From: Shinella sp. UYSO24
Lineage (GTDB): Bacteria > Pseudomonadota > Alphaproteobacteria > Rhizobiales > Rhizobiaceae
Length of the DNA: 64,000 bases
Direction of reading: 5' to 3'
NCBI GenBank assembly: GCA_902167985.1
Contig: CABHNZ010000006.1
Span: 62,001-126,000, forward strand
Under the pieces are notes generated by a model. That model was not told the origin of the DNA, searched no databases, and saw nothing but the letters and a program-made list of their open reading frames with translations. A program made the position numbers and the translations under genes. This document shows positions 50,218 through 60,447 of the stretch, one piece after another. Position 1 is the stretch's first letter. Each line of letters opens with the position of its first letter.

Positions 50218-51944
50218 ATGACCGCTTCCCGCTTTCCCTTCGCCTGCGAAAAATCTCCCGCCACCGGTGCAGGCGGAATGGTGGTGACAAACCATCCCCA
50301 GGGCTCGGCGGCAGGTTTCGAAATACTCGCCGCAGGCGGCAATGCGGTGGATGCAGCCGTCGCCTCGCTTCTGGCTCTGACGGTGGTCGAGCCGATGATG
50401 GTCGGCATTGCCGGCGGCGGGCTTTCGCATCTGCGCATGGCCGATGGACGCCATGTCGTCATTGATGCTCTCTCCACGGCGGCGGCCAGCATGCATCCGG
50501 AAATCTACGAGCCGGTATCGGATGAACCGCCGCGCTACATGGATGCCAAGGGGCGCCGCAATATCATCGGAGCCTCCTCTGTTGCTGTTCCCGGCAATCT
50601 CGCCGCTGGTGCGACATGCAGGCGCGTTACGGGAAATTGCCCTTTGCCGATATCGTCGAGCCGGCCATCCGGCTTGCCGCCCGTGGTTTCGCGGTCACGC
50701 ATTACCTTTCGGGCGCGATCGGGGAGGCGGCAGGCGAGCTGTCGCAGGATGCCGAAATCGCCCGTATCCTCATGCCGTCCGGCAGCGCTCCGCAGGCCGG
50801 GGATCGGCTTTCGATGGGCGATTATGCGGAAAGCCTGCGCCTGATCCAGCGCGAGGGCGCGGCAGCCCTCCACGGTGGCGCGCTCGGCCAAGCCCTTGCC
50901 GTCCGCATGCTGACCGGCGGCGATGATGCCGGTTATGTGACGGAGGCCGATCTTCGCGATTACCGGTCGATCGAGCGCAAGCCGATCATCGGCACCTATC
51001 GCGGCTTCGAGGTTGCCGGTCCGCCGCCACCGGCATCGTCCGGTGTCCACATCACCCAGATGCTCAACATGCTGGAGGCCTATGATGTCGCCGGCATGGG
51101 TTTTGGCACGCCCGCCTCGCTGCATATTCTCGCCGAGGTGATCCGCATCGCCTTTGCCGACCGGCGGGCCCATTCAGGCGACCCGGCTTTTGTCGACGTG
51201 CCGGTCGAGCGGTTGACCTCCAAGGCCTATGCCGCGCAATGCCGCGACCAGATCCGGCAGGCGGCAAGTCTTGCCGCACCCTATGCGCCCGGCTATGAAA
51301 GCCATGACACGACGCATGTCACCGTCGCCGACCGCGACGGCAATATCGTCACGGCGACCCACACGATCAACGGTCTGTTCGGCGCCCGTCTCGCGGTGCC
51401 CGGTACCGGCATCATCCCCAACAACTATATGAGCAATTTCGATCCGCATCCGGGCCGCGCGCTCTCCGTCGTGCCGGGCAAGCGTGTGCCGACCTCCATG
51501 GCGCCGATGATCCTGATGCAGGAAGACAAACCGATCTATGCGCTCGGTCTGCCCGGTGGCCTGCGGATCTTCCCCTCCGCCATGCAGGCAATCGTCAACC
51601 TCGTCGATCACAAAATGAGCCTTCAGGAAGCCGTCGAGGCGCCACGCATCTGGACACAGGGACAGGAAGTCGAAATCGAGCGTGCCTATGAGCCGCAACA
51701 GGCGGCACTCGAAGCGCTTGGCCACGAGGTCCGCGTCATGCCGCATATCGGCGGCGGCATGAATGCGATTGCCTTTGGCGAGGCGATGACGGGCGCTGCC
51801 TGCTGGCGTGCCGATGGCACTGTTGCGGCGCTCGGTGGCGGACTTGCTCGTCCCGGCGTGCGCTTCTGGCCCGACAAGGCTCCGCTAGAGAAGGCACCAG
51901 AAGAGAAAGCAGGGGCAGAGACAGCTCCCGTTAAACCGGCTTGA
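50218..51944 (+). CDS. Gamma-glutamyltransferase family protein (one frameshift)
   Basis: About 575 residues, the family norm. AAGFEILAAGGNAVDAAVASLLALTVVEPMM, then the autoprocessing/nucleophile threonine in SHDTTHVTVADRDGNIV, GTGIIPNNYMSNFDP, GKRVPTSMAPMI and LGLPGGLRIFPSAMQAIVN. Cleaves gamma-glutamyl bonds or acts as an acylase; no signal peptide is visible, unlike periplasmic Ggt. One base missing near 50610 (GCCGCCTGG read as GCCGCTGG). The operon suggests it frees glutamate or an amine from an imported amide. Confidence 0.88.
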
Positions 51945-54870
51945 GCCGGACACGTCAGATCGGCAGCGCCATCAAGCCGGTGGAGCCGCCGCTGCCTGCC
52001 AGCCATCACGCCGCCGACTACAGCGCTTTTGCGATGACCTTGAAGGAAAGCGGCTTTCGCGGGGAGGTGACGACGGCCTCGTCCGATCGCGTCGTGCTGG
52101 CGACGGATAATTCCATCTATCAGGTCCTGCCGGATGCCGTCGCGTTTCCCATGGACGAGGGTGATCTGGTTCTGATCGCCCGCCTGATCGAGGAGCCGCG
52201 GTTCCACGGTATCGTGCTGCGGCCGCGTGGTGGCGGCACGGGCACCAATGGTCAGTCCCTCGGCGACGGGCTCGTGGTCGACTGTTCGCGCTACATGACC
52301 GGCATTCTGGAGATCAACGCCGATGAGGGCTGGGTGCGGGTTCAGCCGGGTGTCATCAAGGACCAGCTGAATGCGGCGCTCAAGCGCTTCGGCCTTTTCT
52401 TCGCGCCGGAACTGTCGACCTCATCGCGCGCCACGATCGGCGGGATGATTTCGACGGATGCCTGTGGGCAGGGGTCTTGCGTCTACGGCAAGACCTCGAA
52501 CCACGTTCTTGGCCTGCGCGCGGTTCTCGTCGGCGGTGAGGTGCTGGAAACCCGGCGCGCCCCGCTTGACCCGAAGACGAGTGGCAGGACGGGCGAGGTT
52601 CTTGCCTGTCTCGACGACATTTCCACAACGCAGGCCGATCTGATCGCCGCGCGCTTCCCTAAACTCAACCGCTCCCTGACCGGCTATGACCTTGCCCATA
52701 TTCGCGAGGGTGACACGATCGATCCGGCTGCCGTGCTTTGCGGTTCGGAAGGCACGCTCGGCCTGATTGCCGAGGCGAAGCTCAACGTGCTGCCGATCCC
52801 CAGGGCTGCGGCGCTGATCCTGATCTTCTATCCGGACTTTCAGGCGGCGCTGCGCGATGCCCGCGAAATGGCAGCGCTGGGCGCAACCTCGGTCGAGACC
52901 ATCGACAGCCGCGTTCTGGGCCTCGCCCGCGAGGAGCCGACATTTTCCGCCGTCGCCCATCTCTTCGTCGAGCCCGATGCGCAAGGCGTGAATATCGTCG
53001 AATTCACCGGTGACGATCCGCAGTCGCTGGATGCCGAGATGAGGGATCTGACGACGCGGCTTTCCGCCTCCGTCTCAGGCGTGGCCGACCGGCTGGCGAT
53101 GACCATTGCCAGAGGCGGCGAGGTGGAGCGGATCTGGGGCCTGCGAAAAGCCTCCGTCGGCCTGCTGGGGCGCGCGACCGGCGACAAGCGGCCGATCCCC
53201 TTCGTCGAGGACTGCGCCGTGCCGCCGGAAAACCTCGAAGCCTTCATCGCCGGCTTCCGTGCGATCCTCGATCGCGAGGGACTTTCCTACGGCATGTTCG
53301 GCCATGTCGATGCGGGCGTTCTCCATGTGCGCCCGGCGATCGACCTGACCGACCCGGATCAGGAGCCGCTCATTCGCCGCATTACCGAAGCCGTCGAGGC
53401 GTTGGCGCGCCGGCATGGCGGGCTCCTTTGGGGCGAACATGGCAAGGGTGTGCGATCCGAATTCGTGCCCGATGTGTTCGGCCCGCTCTATCCGTCGCTG
53501 CAGCGGATCAAGGCGGCGTTCGATCCCCGCAACCAGATGAACCCGGGCAAGATCGTGACGCCGGCCGATGGCGCGCTCTGGAAAATCGACGCGGTTCCCT
53601 TGCGCGGCCAGAAGGACCGCACCGTACCCGCCGATCAGCGAAAGGATTATGCCTCGGCCTTCGGCTGCAACGGCAATGGCGCCTGCTTCAACCGGGCCAT
53701 GGACGATGTCATGTGTCCCTCCTACAAGGTGACGGGTGATCGGCGCATTCGCCGAAGGGCCGTGTCGGCCTCGTGCGCGAATGGCTTAGGCAGGGTGGCC
53801 CGGAGGGCAGGGCCGAGCCGCAGTTCGAGGCGGAGGTCAAGGAGGCGATCGACGGCTGTCTGAGCTGTGGCGGCTGCACCAGCCAATGTCCGGTGCGGGT
53901 CGATGTTCCGTCGATCCGGGCGCTGTTTCTGGACAGCTATCATCGCCGTCACCGCCGGTCGTTGCGCGACACGCTACTTGCCAATCTCGAAGGCCTGTTG
54001 CCGCTTGCTGCAAGATTGCGATGGGGTTTCAACCTGATGACATCCGGTCCGGGTGCGGCTCTGATGTCCACCATCGGCCTGACGGCGCTGCCGCACATGC
54101 CGAGACAGGCCAAAGGGCTACGCTGGCTGAAGCACTCTGATATCGGCAGGCTCGATCCGGACCGTGACGTGGTTCTGGTTCCGGACGCATTCACGCAGTT
54201 TTTCGAGCCGCAGATCGTCACCGATCTCGATGCCGTCCTGTCCCGCCTTCAGAAGCGTTTGTGGATCGCCCCCTATCGGCCGTCCGGCAAGGCCCGCAAA
54301 GTGCTCGGGCGGCTCGCCGGCTTTGCCGCTGAGGCGGAACGGCAGATGGCCGGTTTGACGGCGATTGCCGCGACAGGTGTGCCGCTGATGGGGATAGAGC
54401 CGCCGGTGACGCTCTCCTATCGCAGTGATTACCCCAAGGAGATGCCGGTGATTGCCCTGCCGCAGCAGGTGCTGGCTCCGCTGATTGCCGAGCATTTTGC
54501 CGGTGCCGCAGCACAGCCCTCCGACCTCTCGGTGCGACTGCTTCCGCATTGCAGCGAGCGGGTCCTCGGCCAGTTGGTAACGGCACAGTGGCGGGCGGTC
54601 TTCGACCGGTTGGGGATTACCCTCGATACGCCCGCGACCGGTTGCTGCGGCATGGCCGGCATCTGGGGTCACGAGACGAAGAACCGGGAAAAATCGGACA
54701 GGATCTTTGCGCAAAGCTGGCAGGCGGCCACGGCAGCCGGGCCGGATGCGATTCTGGCGACCGGATTTTCCTGTCGATGCCAGACCAGGCATCTTACGGG
54801 CACCGATCTCATGCACCCGATCAGCTTTCTGCGACAGGTGCTTGAAAAGACAGGGATCGCAAGAGGATAG
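51941..54870 (+). CDS. FAD-linked oxidase / Fe-S dehydrogenase, YdiJ-like (one frameshift)
   Basis: About 976 residues. N-terminal PCMH FAD domain (LRPRGGGTGTNGQSLGDGLVVDCSR, TIGGMISTDACGQGS, GSEGTLGLIAEAKL), C-terminal oxidase part with HVDAGVLHVRP and GEHGKGVRSEF, then ferredoxin-like CLSCGGCTSQCPV (4Fe-4S) and a CCG domain with LLPHCSER and ATGCCGMAG. The order matches YdiJ-type D-2-hydroxyglutarate/D-2-hydroxyacid dehydrogenases. One base is missing near 53748 (before HSPKGRVGLV). Begins with a TTG overlapping the GGT stop. Oxidises a D-2-hydroxy acid, probably the last step of this operon. Confidence 0.88.
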
Positions 54871-54873
54871 TCG

Positions 54874-55208
54874 ACGAAACCCGCCGCACGGCAACAGGAA
54901 ATCCTCACAGTTCTGGAGGAGAGCGGCGAGGTCATGCTCGAAGATGTGGCGGAGCGCTTTACAGCCTCACGCGAGACGATCAGGCGCGACCTCTCCGCAC
55001 TGGGTGCCGGCGGCCCTATCCGGAAATTCCATGCTGGCGCGCGTGCGAGGTGGCGAAACTGGCGAATGTCGCGCGCATCGTCACCGACCGTCTGCCTGAA
55101 CCGGCGATGGTGGCAGCACTGTCAGCGGCCGGCGTGGAAATCATCGTTTCGGAGACCGATGTGCGATCGGCTTCCAGGCAGTCGCAGCGCTGCACGATCT
55201 CACTCTGA
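54874..55208 (+). pseudogene. DeoR family regulator remnant
   Basis: N-terminal HTH of a DeoR repressor (RQQEILTVLEESGEVMLEDV, then RFTASRETIRRDLSALGAGG and IRKFH) is followed at once, in another frame, by only the last part of the C-terminal sugar-phosphate domain (LANVARIVTDRLPEPAMVAA, AAGVEIIVSE). About 130 middle residues are gone. There is also no start codon: the frame runs back to the upstream stop through TCG-ACG-AAA. Truly inactivated by deletion, unlike the single-base frameshifts elsewhere. It probably once regulated the preceding operon. Confidence 0.8.
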
Positions 55209-55252
55209 CGGGTGTGTCACATCGCCGGAGGAAAGAAACCGTCAGTGCGGGC

Positions 55253-56125
55253 TCATGTCGAAGCGCGACTTTCAAGCCATCGGGCAACAGCAATGATCTT
55301 GCCATCGTCGCGTAGCACATCTGCGCTGACGCTGTGATCATCACAGGGGCCGCGAATGCCGACGAGAATGTCTTCACCGGCCCGGATATTGCCGAAAAAG
55401 AACGTTTCCGTGCGTTTGAAACGCTCCGGCTCGATCCCGGATTGGGCGACTGCTCGGGTGAAGAAGCTTCGGAAATTGGCGAAGTAAAGCAGTCCCGCGC
55501 CGTTGAAGTCCTCACGAGGGAGCGGTGAGAAGCGGAGCCGAAGACTATAGTCGCTGCTTTCTTCGCCCTGCCGTGCTGCCGTATCCTTCCGCATGGCCGA
55601 TGCCCTTGTGGCCAATTCGCTCCTGCCCGCCTTGAAGGCCAATGGCTCCTGCTGTTCGACCCGAGCCAGGGTGTGATTGTCGGCCTCGCTTTGCCGTGCG
55701 ACGAAAATCGATACGAGCTCAACCGTACAGATCGGCCGGCCTGCTATCGTCATAAAATGATGGCTCGAATGCCGTTGTCCTTGCAGCATGGATAGCGAGG
55801 AAGAGATCTCCAGTATGTCGTTGGCTCGCGCGCTATTCAGGCCGTCATCGCTTTCCTCCAGCGAAATTGCACAGATCGAAGCATAGGCCTCTCGACCATC
55901 CGGCGTGCGAAAATCGGCATCCTCCATTCCCAGACGAAGCGCGAGCATCAGCCAGTGCCGATGGCCGAGCTCCTTCATCAGCCAGGTGTCCGACAGGCCG
56001 AAGGGGGTGAGATGCGGCATGCCGAGAAGCATGAAGGGCGCCAACGCTTGCTCCATGAGCGATCGGCTTGTGGGAAGCCGGGGTGTGGCAAGCATCGTCT
56101 GCGAGTGGGGCAGAGCCATGTTCAT
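55253..56125 (-). CDS. LnmK/Pnap_2097-like double hot-dog protein
   Basis: 290 residues, intact. MPHLTPFGLSDTWLMKELGHRHW at the N-terminus and FNGAGLLYFANFRSFFTRA in the second half match the LnmK/Pnap_2097 group of acyltransferase/decarboxylase-like hot-dog proteins found in biosynthetic clusters. Two bases separate it from the flavin monooxygenase stop, making it the last gene of the Nit1C-type operon. Its role would be on an acyl-thioester or related intermediate; this is inference. Confidence 0.72.
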   Translation of the reverse strand: MNMALPHSQTMLATPRLPTSRSLMEQALAPFMLLGMPHLTPFGLSDTWLMKELGHRHWLMLALRLGMEDADFRTPDGREAYASICAISLEESDDGLNSARANDILEISSSLSMLQGQRHSSHHFMTIAGRPICTVELVSIFVARQSEADNHTLARVEQQEPLAFKAGRSELATRASAMRKDTAARQGEESSDYSLRLRFSPLPREDFNGAGLLYFANFRSFFTRAVAQSGIEPERFKRTETFFFGNIRAGEDILVGIRGPCDDHSVSADVLRDDGKIIAVARWLESRAST

Positions 56126-56127
56126 CG

Positions 56128-57402
56128 TCAGCCACCTGCTGCCTGTCTGAGAGCCGGCTGGCTTTTCTCAAGATAGGCCGAGAGATGGCCGATCACATGT
56201 TCGGCGTCCTTGCCGACGGCGAGGAAACGGCCGGAGCCCCAGGTCCAGAGCCAGGGCAGACCGAGAACGTAGACGCCGTCCACGCCCGTCACGCCGCGCC
56301 GTTGAACCGGATAGCCGGTGCCGTCGAAGATCGGGAGGCCGACATAGGACCAGTCTGGTGTGAAGCCCGTTGCCCAGATGACGGAGGTAATGCCTTCGGC
56401 GGCAAGATCGAGTTCGATCGTTTCGCTCTCTGGTTCCCAGAGCGGCTGATAGACGCTTGCCGGTGGAGCATCGATGCCGTTTGCCGCAATATGCTTGTCT
56501 ATCAGGGCGTTGATGCCATTGTAGACCCGGTCGGCGGCATCGAGATTGGCTTTCAGGTTGGGTTCGGCCAGCATCTTGCCGTCCGATACGCCCGCCATCC
56601 GGCCGTAGAGCTTCATACCCTCCAGAGCGAACTTGCGCAGATCGATGTCGCGGCCGCCGTCACGTCCCGTGAGGTAATGGTTCGTGTCATGCTTCTTCTT
56701 CGTCATGCCGTCATGCTCGACGGTGATGTCGTATTGGCCGACATCCGACAGCCAGTCGACCACGTCGCGACCGCGGTAAAAGCGGGCGCAGCGTGGCGCA
56801 TTGCCTGTCACCATATGGACGGTCTTGCCCGCAAGATGCAGATCCTCGGCGATCTGTGCGCCGGATTGGCCGGAGCCGACCACCACGACCGCCCCCTCCG
56901 GCAATTGCGCCGCATTGCGATAATCGACCGTGTGAAGCTGAAGGATCCCGTCCGGCAGGCGCTCCGCGGGGCGAGGGATGGCGGGCCTTGCATAGAGGCT
57001 TGTGGCCAGAACCACACTGTCCGCTGTGGCCGTTCCGGCTGTACTTTCCACCTTGAAGCCGCCACCGGGCCGTTTTTCCACCGATGTCACCGCCGTATCC
57101 TCCAATACCGGAGCGTCGACCTTGCTGATGAAGCGATCGACATAGGCGAGGATCTGATCTTTCACCATGAAGCCATGCGGGTCATCGCCGTCATAGGGAT
57201 GGTCCGGCAGTTGGCACTGCCAGTTCGGCGTCACAAGGCAGAAAGCATCCCAGCGTTCATCTCTCCACTTGTGCGCCACAGTCTTTTTCTCGAAGACGAT
57301 ATGGTCGATCCCGCTTGTCTTCAGATAGTGGCTGGCGGAAAGGCCCGCCTGTCCACCGCCGATGACGATGGTGCTGTAATGCGGCTTGAGAACAGGGCTC
57401 AT
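56128..57402 (-). CDS. MSMEG_0569 family flavin-dependent oxidoreductase
   Basis: 424 residues, intact. FAD motif VIGGGQAGLSASHYL near the start, NADPH motif VVVGSGQSGAQIAEDL mid-protein, VIWATGFTPDWSYVGLPIFD and GLPWLWTWGSGRFLAV near the end. Related to flavin monooxygenases of the Baeyer-Villiger/N-oxidation type. A standard member (NitH-like) of the Nit1C cluster. Start ATG 57402 puts MSPVLKPHYSTIVIGGG first. Confidence 0.92.
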   Translation of the reverse strand: MSPVLKPHYSTIVIGGGQAGLSASHYLKTSGIDHIVFEKKTVAHKWRDERWDAFCLVTPNWQCQLPDHPYDGDDPHGFMVKDQILAYVDRFISKVDAPVLEDTAVTSVEKRPGGGFKVESTAGTATADSVVLATSLYARPAIPRPAERLPDGILQLHTVDYRNAAQLPEGAVVVVGSGQSGAQIAEDLHLAGKTVHMVTGNAPRCARFYRGRDVVDWLSDVGQYDITVEHDGMTKKKHDTNHYLTGRDGGRDIDLRKFALEGMKLYGRMAGVSDGKMLAEPNLKANLDAADRVYNGINALIDKHIAANGIDAPPASVYQPLWEPESETIELDLAAEGITSVIWATGFTPDWSYVGLPIFDGTGYPVQRRGVTGVDGVYVLGLPWLWTWGSGRFLAVGKDAEHVIGHLSAYLEKSQPALRQAAGG

Positions 57403-57451
57403 GGGTTGGATCCTATCGGCTGATGTTGTGGAGAAGGGGAGGGGAGATCGT

Positions 57452-57738
57452 TCAGAAGATGAATGTTCGGCATCGCACCTTTGCCTCCGTGTCATCCAGA
57501 AAGGCGGCACCGGCGGCCTCGATGCGGGCAAGCTGGCCACGCGCGAGCGAACATGGAAAACCGTATTTGGCCTCGACCCGGGCGCTGGCTATAGTCAGCG
57601 CCTGCCTGCTGCGATGAAGAAAGTCACGGATCGGATAGACCTCGCCTTCCGTGAGGAGTCGCGGATGACCAGCGAGGGTGAATAGCAGGTCTCTTCACGG
57701 CCATCGGGCCAGGCGATGACGAAGCGCATTTCAGGCAT
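57452..57738 (-). CDS. MSMEG_0570 family small protein (one frameshift)
   Basis: About 95 residues: MPEMRFVIAWPDGREETCYS, LTEGEVYPIRDFLHRSRQAL, VEAKYGFPCSLARGQL and the end RCRTFIF. Matches the small nitrogen-starvation-response protein that accompanies Nit1C clusters. One base is missing near 57660. Overlaps the glycosyltransferase end by 8 bases. Biochemical role unknown. Confidence 0.75.
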
Positions 57739-58909
57739 CGGCTTTCTTCCTCATGTCGGCATAGGTGGAGAGATGGGCCTCGGCGACGCGTGCCCAGGAA
57801 AGACGGGCGGCGGTGGCAAGGCCGTTGGTGATAAGCCGCTCCCGGACCGGCGGGACAAGCGCAAGTGCCATGGCTTCCGCAATCGAGGCCGAATGATGCG
57901 GGTCGCACCAGACCGCGTCATCGCGGCCGAGATATTCCGTGAATGGGGCAATCGACGAGGTGACGACGGGAACGCCGCTTGCCATCGCCTCAAGCACGAC
58001 GAGGCCGAAGCCTTCCTTCAAGGAAGGAAAGACCAGTGCGTCCGCAAGGCGGTAGAGGTTTGGCATGTCCTCGTCTGGAACCGGGCCGATCACGTGCACG
58101 GCGGCAGCGTGGTCATGCAGCAGGGCCAGCTCCGAGCGAAACTCGTCCTGATAGGCCCCGTGGTCCAGCAGTGATGCACCGCCGGCGATCACCAGCTGGG
58201 CCTCGGGCCGCACGGCCTTCAGCTGGCGAAATGCATCAAGAATGCCGAGCGTGTTCTTGCGTGCCTCGATGCCGCCTATGGCGAGGAATATCGGCCCGCG
58301 TGACAGTTGCAGGCGGTCGCGCAGGGCCGTCTGCTCGCCGCTCCATGCGGGTGAAAAGCGGCCGGTATCCACGCCATTGCCAACAATTTCCGCCCTGTGG
58401 CCAAGTTCAGCCAGCGCAGATTTCCATTTGGCGCTCACGGTGAAAAAGGCGTCTGCCTCATTGATCGATCGTTCCTGCAGGTCCATCAGGCGCGGGTCGG
58501 CGAAATGATCGATATGATGGACGGTGCGGAAGAAGGCGGGGATGAGGCCGCGTTGCTTCAAGGTTGCCAGAGCATTGCCGGAAATGCCGTCATGCGCGTG
58601 ATAGAGGTCGAAGCCGGAACCGGACCTGGAGCCAGGCAAAGTTTCGAAATGACGGACATAATCGGCAATACGCTGCTCCACCATGGCAGTCATTTCCGCC
58701 ACAGCCGGGCCGACGCGAAAAGGCATGGTGCCGCAGGCGGGTTGGCGAAAGAAGCCATGGCCCTTCGCATCGGGAGCAAAGAGGACAACCTCGTGACCCA
58801 GCGCCGTCAGCGCTTCCGACAGGTGCATGGCGTGGACCACCCCGCCGCGCGGATTGGTCGAGTGCGTCAGCATGGCGACGCGAAGCGGCTGCAGGCCCGC
58901 ACTCGTCAT
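57731..58909 (-). CDS. MSMEG_0565 family glycosyltransferase
   Basis: 392 residues, intact. GT4-type: RVAMLTHSTNPRGGVVHAMHLSEAL, FDLYHAHDGISGNALA, ADAFFTVSAKWKSALAELG, GNGVDTGRFSPAW, FLAIGGIEARKN and the donor-site FPSLKEGFGLVVLEAMASGVPVV with E-x7-E. Transfers a sugar nucleotide-derived sugar to an unknown acceptor, part of the Nit1C-type pathway. ATG overlaps the AIR-synthase-like stop. Confidence 0.93.
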   Translation of the reverse strand: MTSAGLQPLRVAMLTHSTNPRGGVVHAMHLSEALTALGHEVVLFAPDAKGHGFFRQPACGTMPFRVGPAVAEMTAMVEQRIADYVRHFETLPGSRSGSGFDLYHAHDGISGNALATLKQRGLIPAFFRTVHHIDHFADPRLMDLQERSINEADAFFTVSAKWKSALAELGHRAEIVGNGVDTGRFSPAWSGEQTALRDRLQLSRGPIFLAIGGIEARKNTLGILDAFRQLKAVRPEAQLVIAGGASLLDHGAYQDEFRSELALLHDHAAAVHVIGPVPDEDMPNLYRLADALVFPSLKEGFGLVVLEAMASGVPVVTSSIAPFTEYLGRDDAVWCDPHHSASIAEAMALALVPPVRERLITNGLATAARLSWARVAEAHLSTYADMRKKADA

Positions 58910-59909
58910 GCCACATCCTCCCTCGACAGTTTTCGTGCGAAGCGGCGGCGCCAAGTGCAAGCAGGGGCGTCGTTTTCCAGTCTCGGATGATCGCGCGGTT
59001 TCTGCCGTCGGTGATCGCCACAGCGCTTCCGGCCATGACATTGCCGATCGCGGCCGCCGAGATGTGACGCACAGCGAAGCGGCTGAGAACGGCATGGACA
59101 TGCTGTGCGGGCACCGAGAGGAGATAGCCATAGCTCGGAAAGGTCGATAGCCAGCGATCCAGAGAGACGCCGCTTGGCAAGGGGATGGAGGATATATCGA
59201 TATCAATGCCGACGCCGGAACATTCAGCAAGCATGATGGCTGTGCCGGGAATGCCGCCCTGACTGATGTCCTTGGCGGCGAGAGCCAGTCCGGATTCGGC
59301 AATGTCGGCCATCACTTCCAGATCGTCGCGCAGCCGCCCGGCCGGTGCAGCGGTCGCCGCCTCCCAGTTGTTGAAGGGCTCCCGGTAGCGGCCACGATGG
59401 TCGATTGCCGCAATCAGAACGTCACCGGGCCGCGCATCGAAACTGGTCAGCAGCTTTTTCGCCCGGCCAAGGATGGCGACCGATAGCTGGCTGCGATCGG
59501 TCTTGATATTTGTATGGCCGCCGACGATCGGTACTCCATAGCTGGCTGCGGCTGCCCGCATGCCGGCCAGCACGGGGGCGGCACCTGCTTCGCCGTTCGA
59601 CCAGACGGCATCGACCACCGCGACCGGCCTGCCGCCCATTGCGGCGACATCGGAAATATTCACCATCACGCCGCACCAGCCGGCAAACCACGGCTCGGCC
59701 GCGACGAATTCGTTCATGAAGCCTTCGATGGCGAGAAGCAGATAGCCGTCGCCGTCAGGCAGGGCTGCGCAGTCGTCTCCCACCGCAATGTCGCGGCCGG
59801 CAAGGCTAAGGGCGCTGCTGATCGCGCCGATATCGGCTTTCGCAGCAATGCCGGCAGATGCTGCAAGTCTTGCCGCAAGGGCGGGTATGTCGATTGCCGC
59901 CCCGGTCAT
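58906..59909 (-). CDS. Sll0787 family AIR-synthase-like protein (one frameshift)
   Basis: About 334 residues. PurM/ThiL-type ATP-binding fold: VGDDCAALPDGDGYLLLAIEGF, GVMVNISDVAAMGGRPVAVVDAVWS, GGHTNIKTDRSQLSVAILGRA and LAAKDISQGGIPGTAIMLAECS. Family members activate a carbonyl or phosphate with ATP. Near 58965 one base is lost; the end then reads RRRFARKLSREDVA with its TGA overlapping the glycosyltransferase ATG. Starts on the ATGA overlap with the acetyltransferase. Confidence 0.88.
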
Positions 59910-60447
59910 GCGGCTCTCCTCGGCAGCGCCACGAAACCGGCTTCGGGTGTGGAGCAGGGCGGGTACCATGCCAGATCCGCCTTCATCCTCAGATGCGGCT
60001 TGCCATAGATCTCGAACTCCTCGACGACATCCCAGTGCAGGCGGCGGAACAGAAGGCCGTTCTGGATCTGCACGTTGGCCAGGAAGGTGTGGCATCCCAT
60101 GGCATTGGCGGAGGAGACCGCGAGCTTGATCAGCGTTGCGCCAAGCGCGCCGATCTTGCGGAAGTCCTCATGCACGGCAAGGCGTGAGCCCCACCAGAGG
60201 CCGGGCGCTCTTCATGGATGCGAACCGTCCCGACCAGCTGGTCGGATGTGACACCCATCATGGAAAGGGCGACGATCGGGATGGCGTGGTCATCGACCGC
60301 GTCCCGATCATCCTCCTCGAAGATCTTCTGCTCGGCGCAGAAGACGGAACGGCGAAGCGCATGGGCCTGCCGTCTCTCCCATTGCGACGTGGCGAATTTC
60401 ACCTGGAACTCGCCAGCCTGATAGGGCGCGAAAGGTTCGATGATCAT
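59906..60447 (-). CDS. MSMEG_0567/Sll0786 family GNAT acetyltransferase (one frameshift)
   Basis: About 180 residues. FQVKFATSQWERRQAHALRRSVFCAEQKIF, QLVGTVRIHEERPG, LAVHEDFRKIGALGATLIKLA (acetyl-CoA pyrophosphate loop region) and HWDVVEEFEIYGKPHLRMKADL. N-acetyltransferase fold; substrate unknown. Missing base near 60200. Overlaps both neighbours by 4 bases. Confidence 0.87.
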
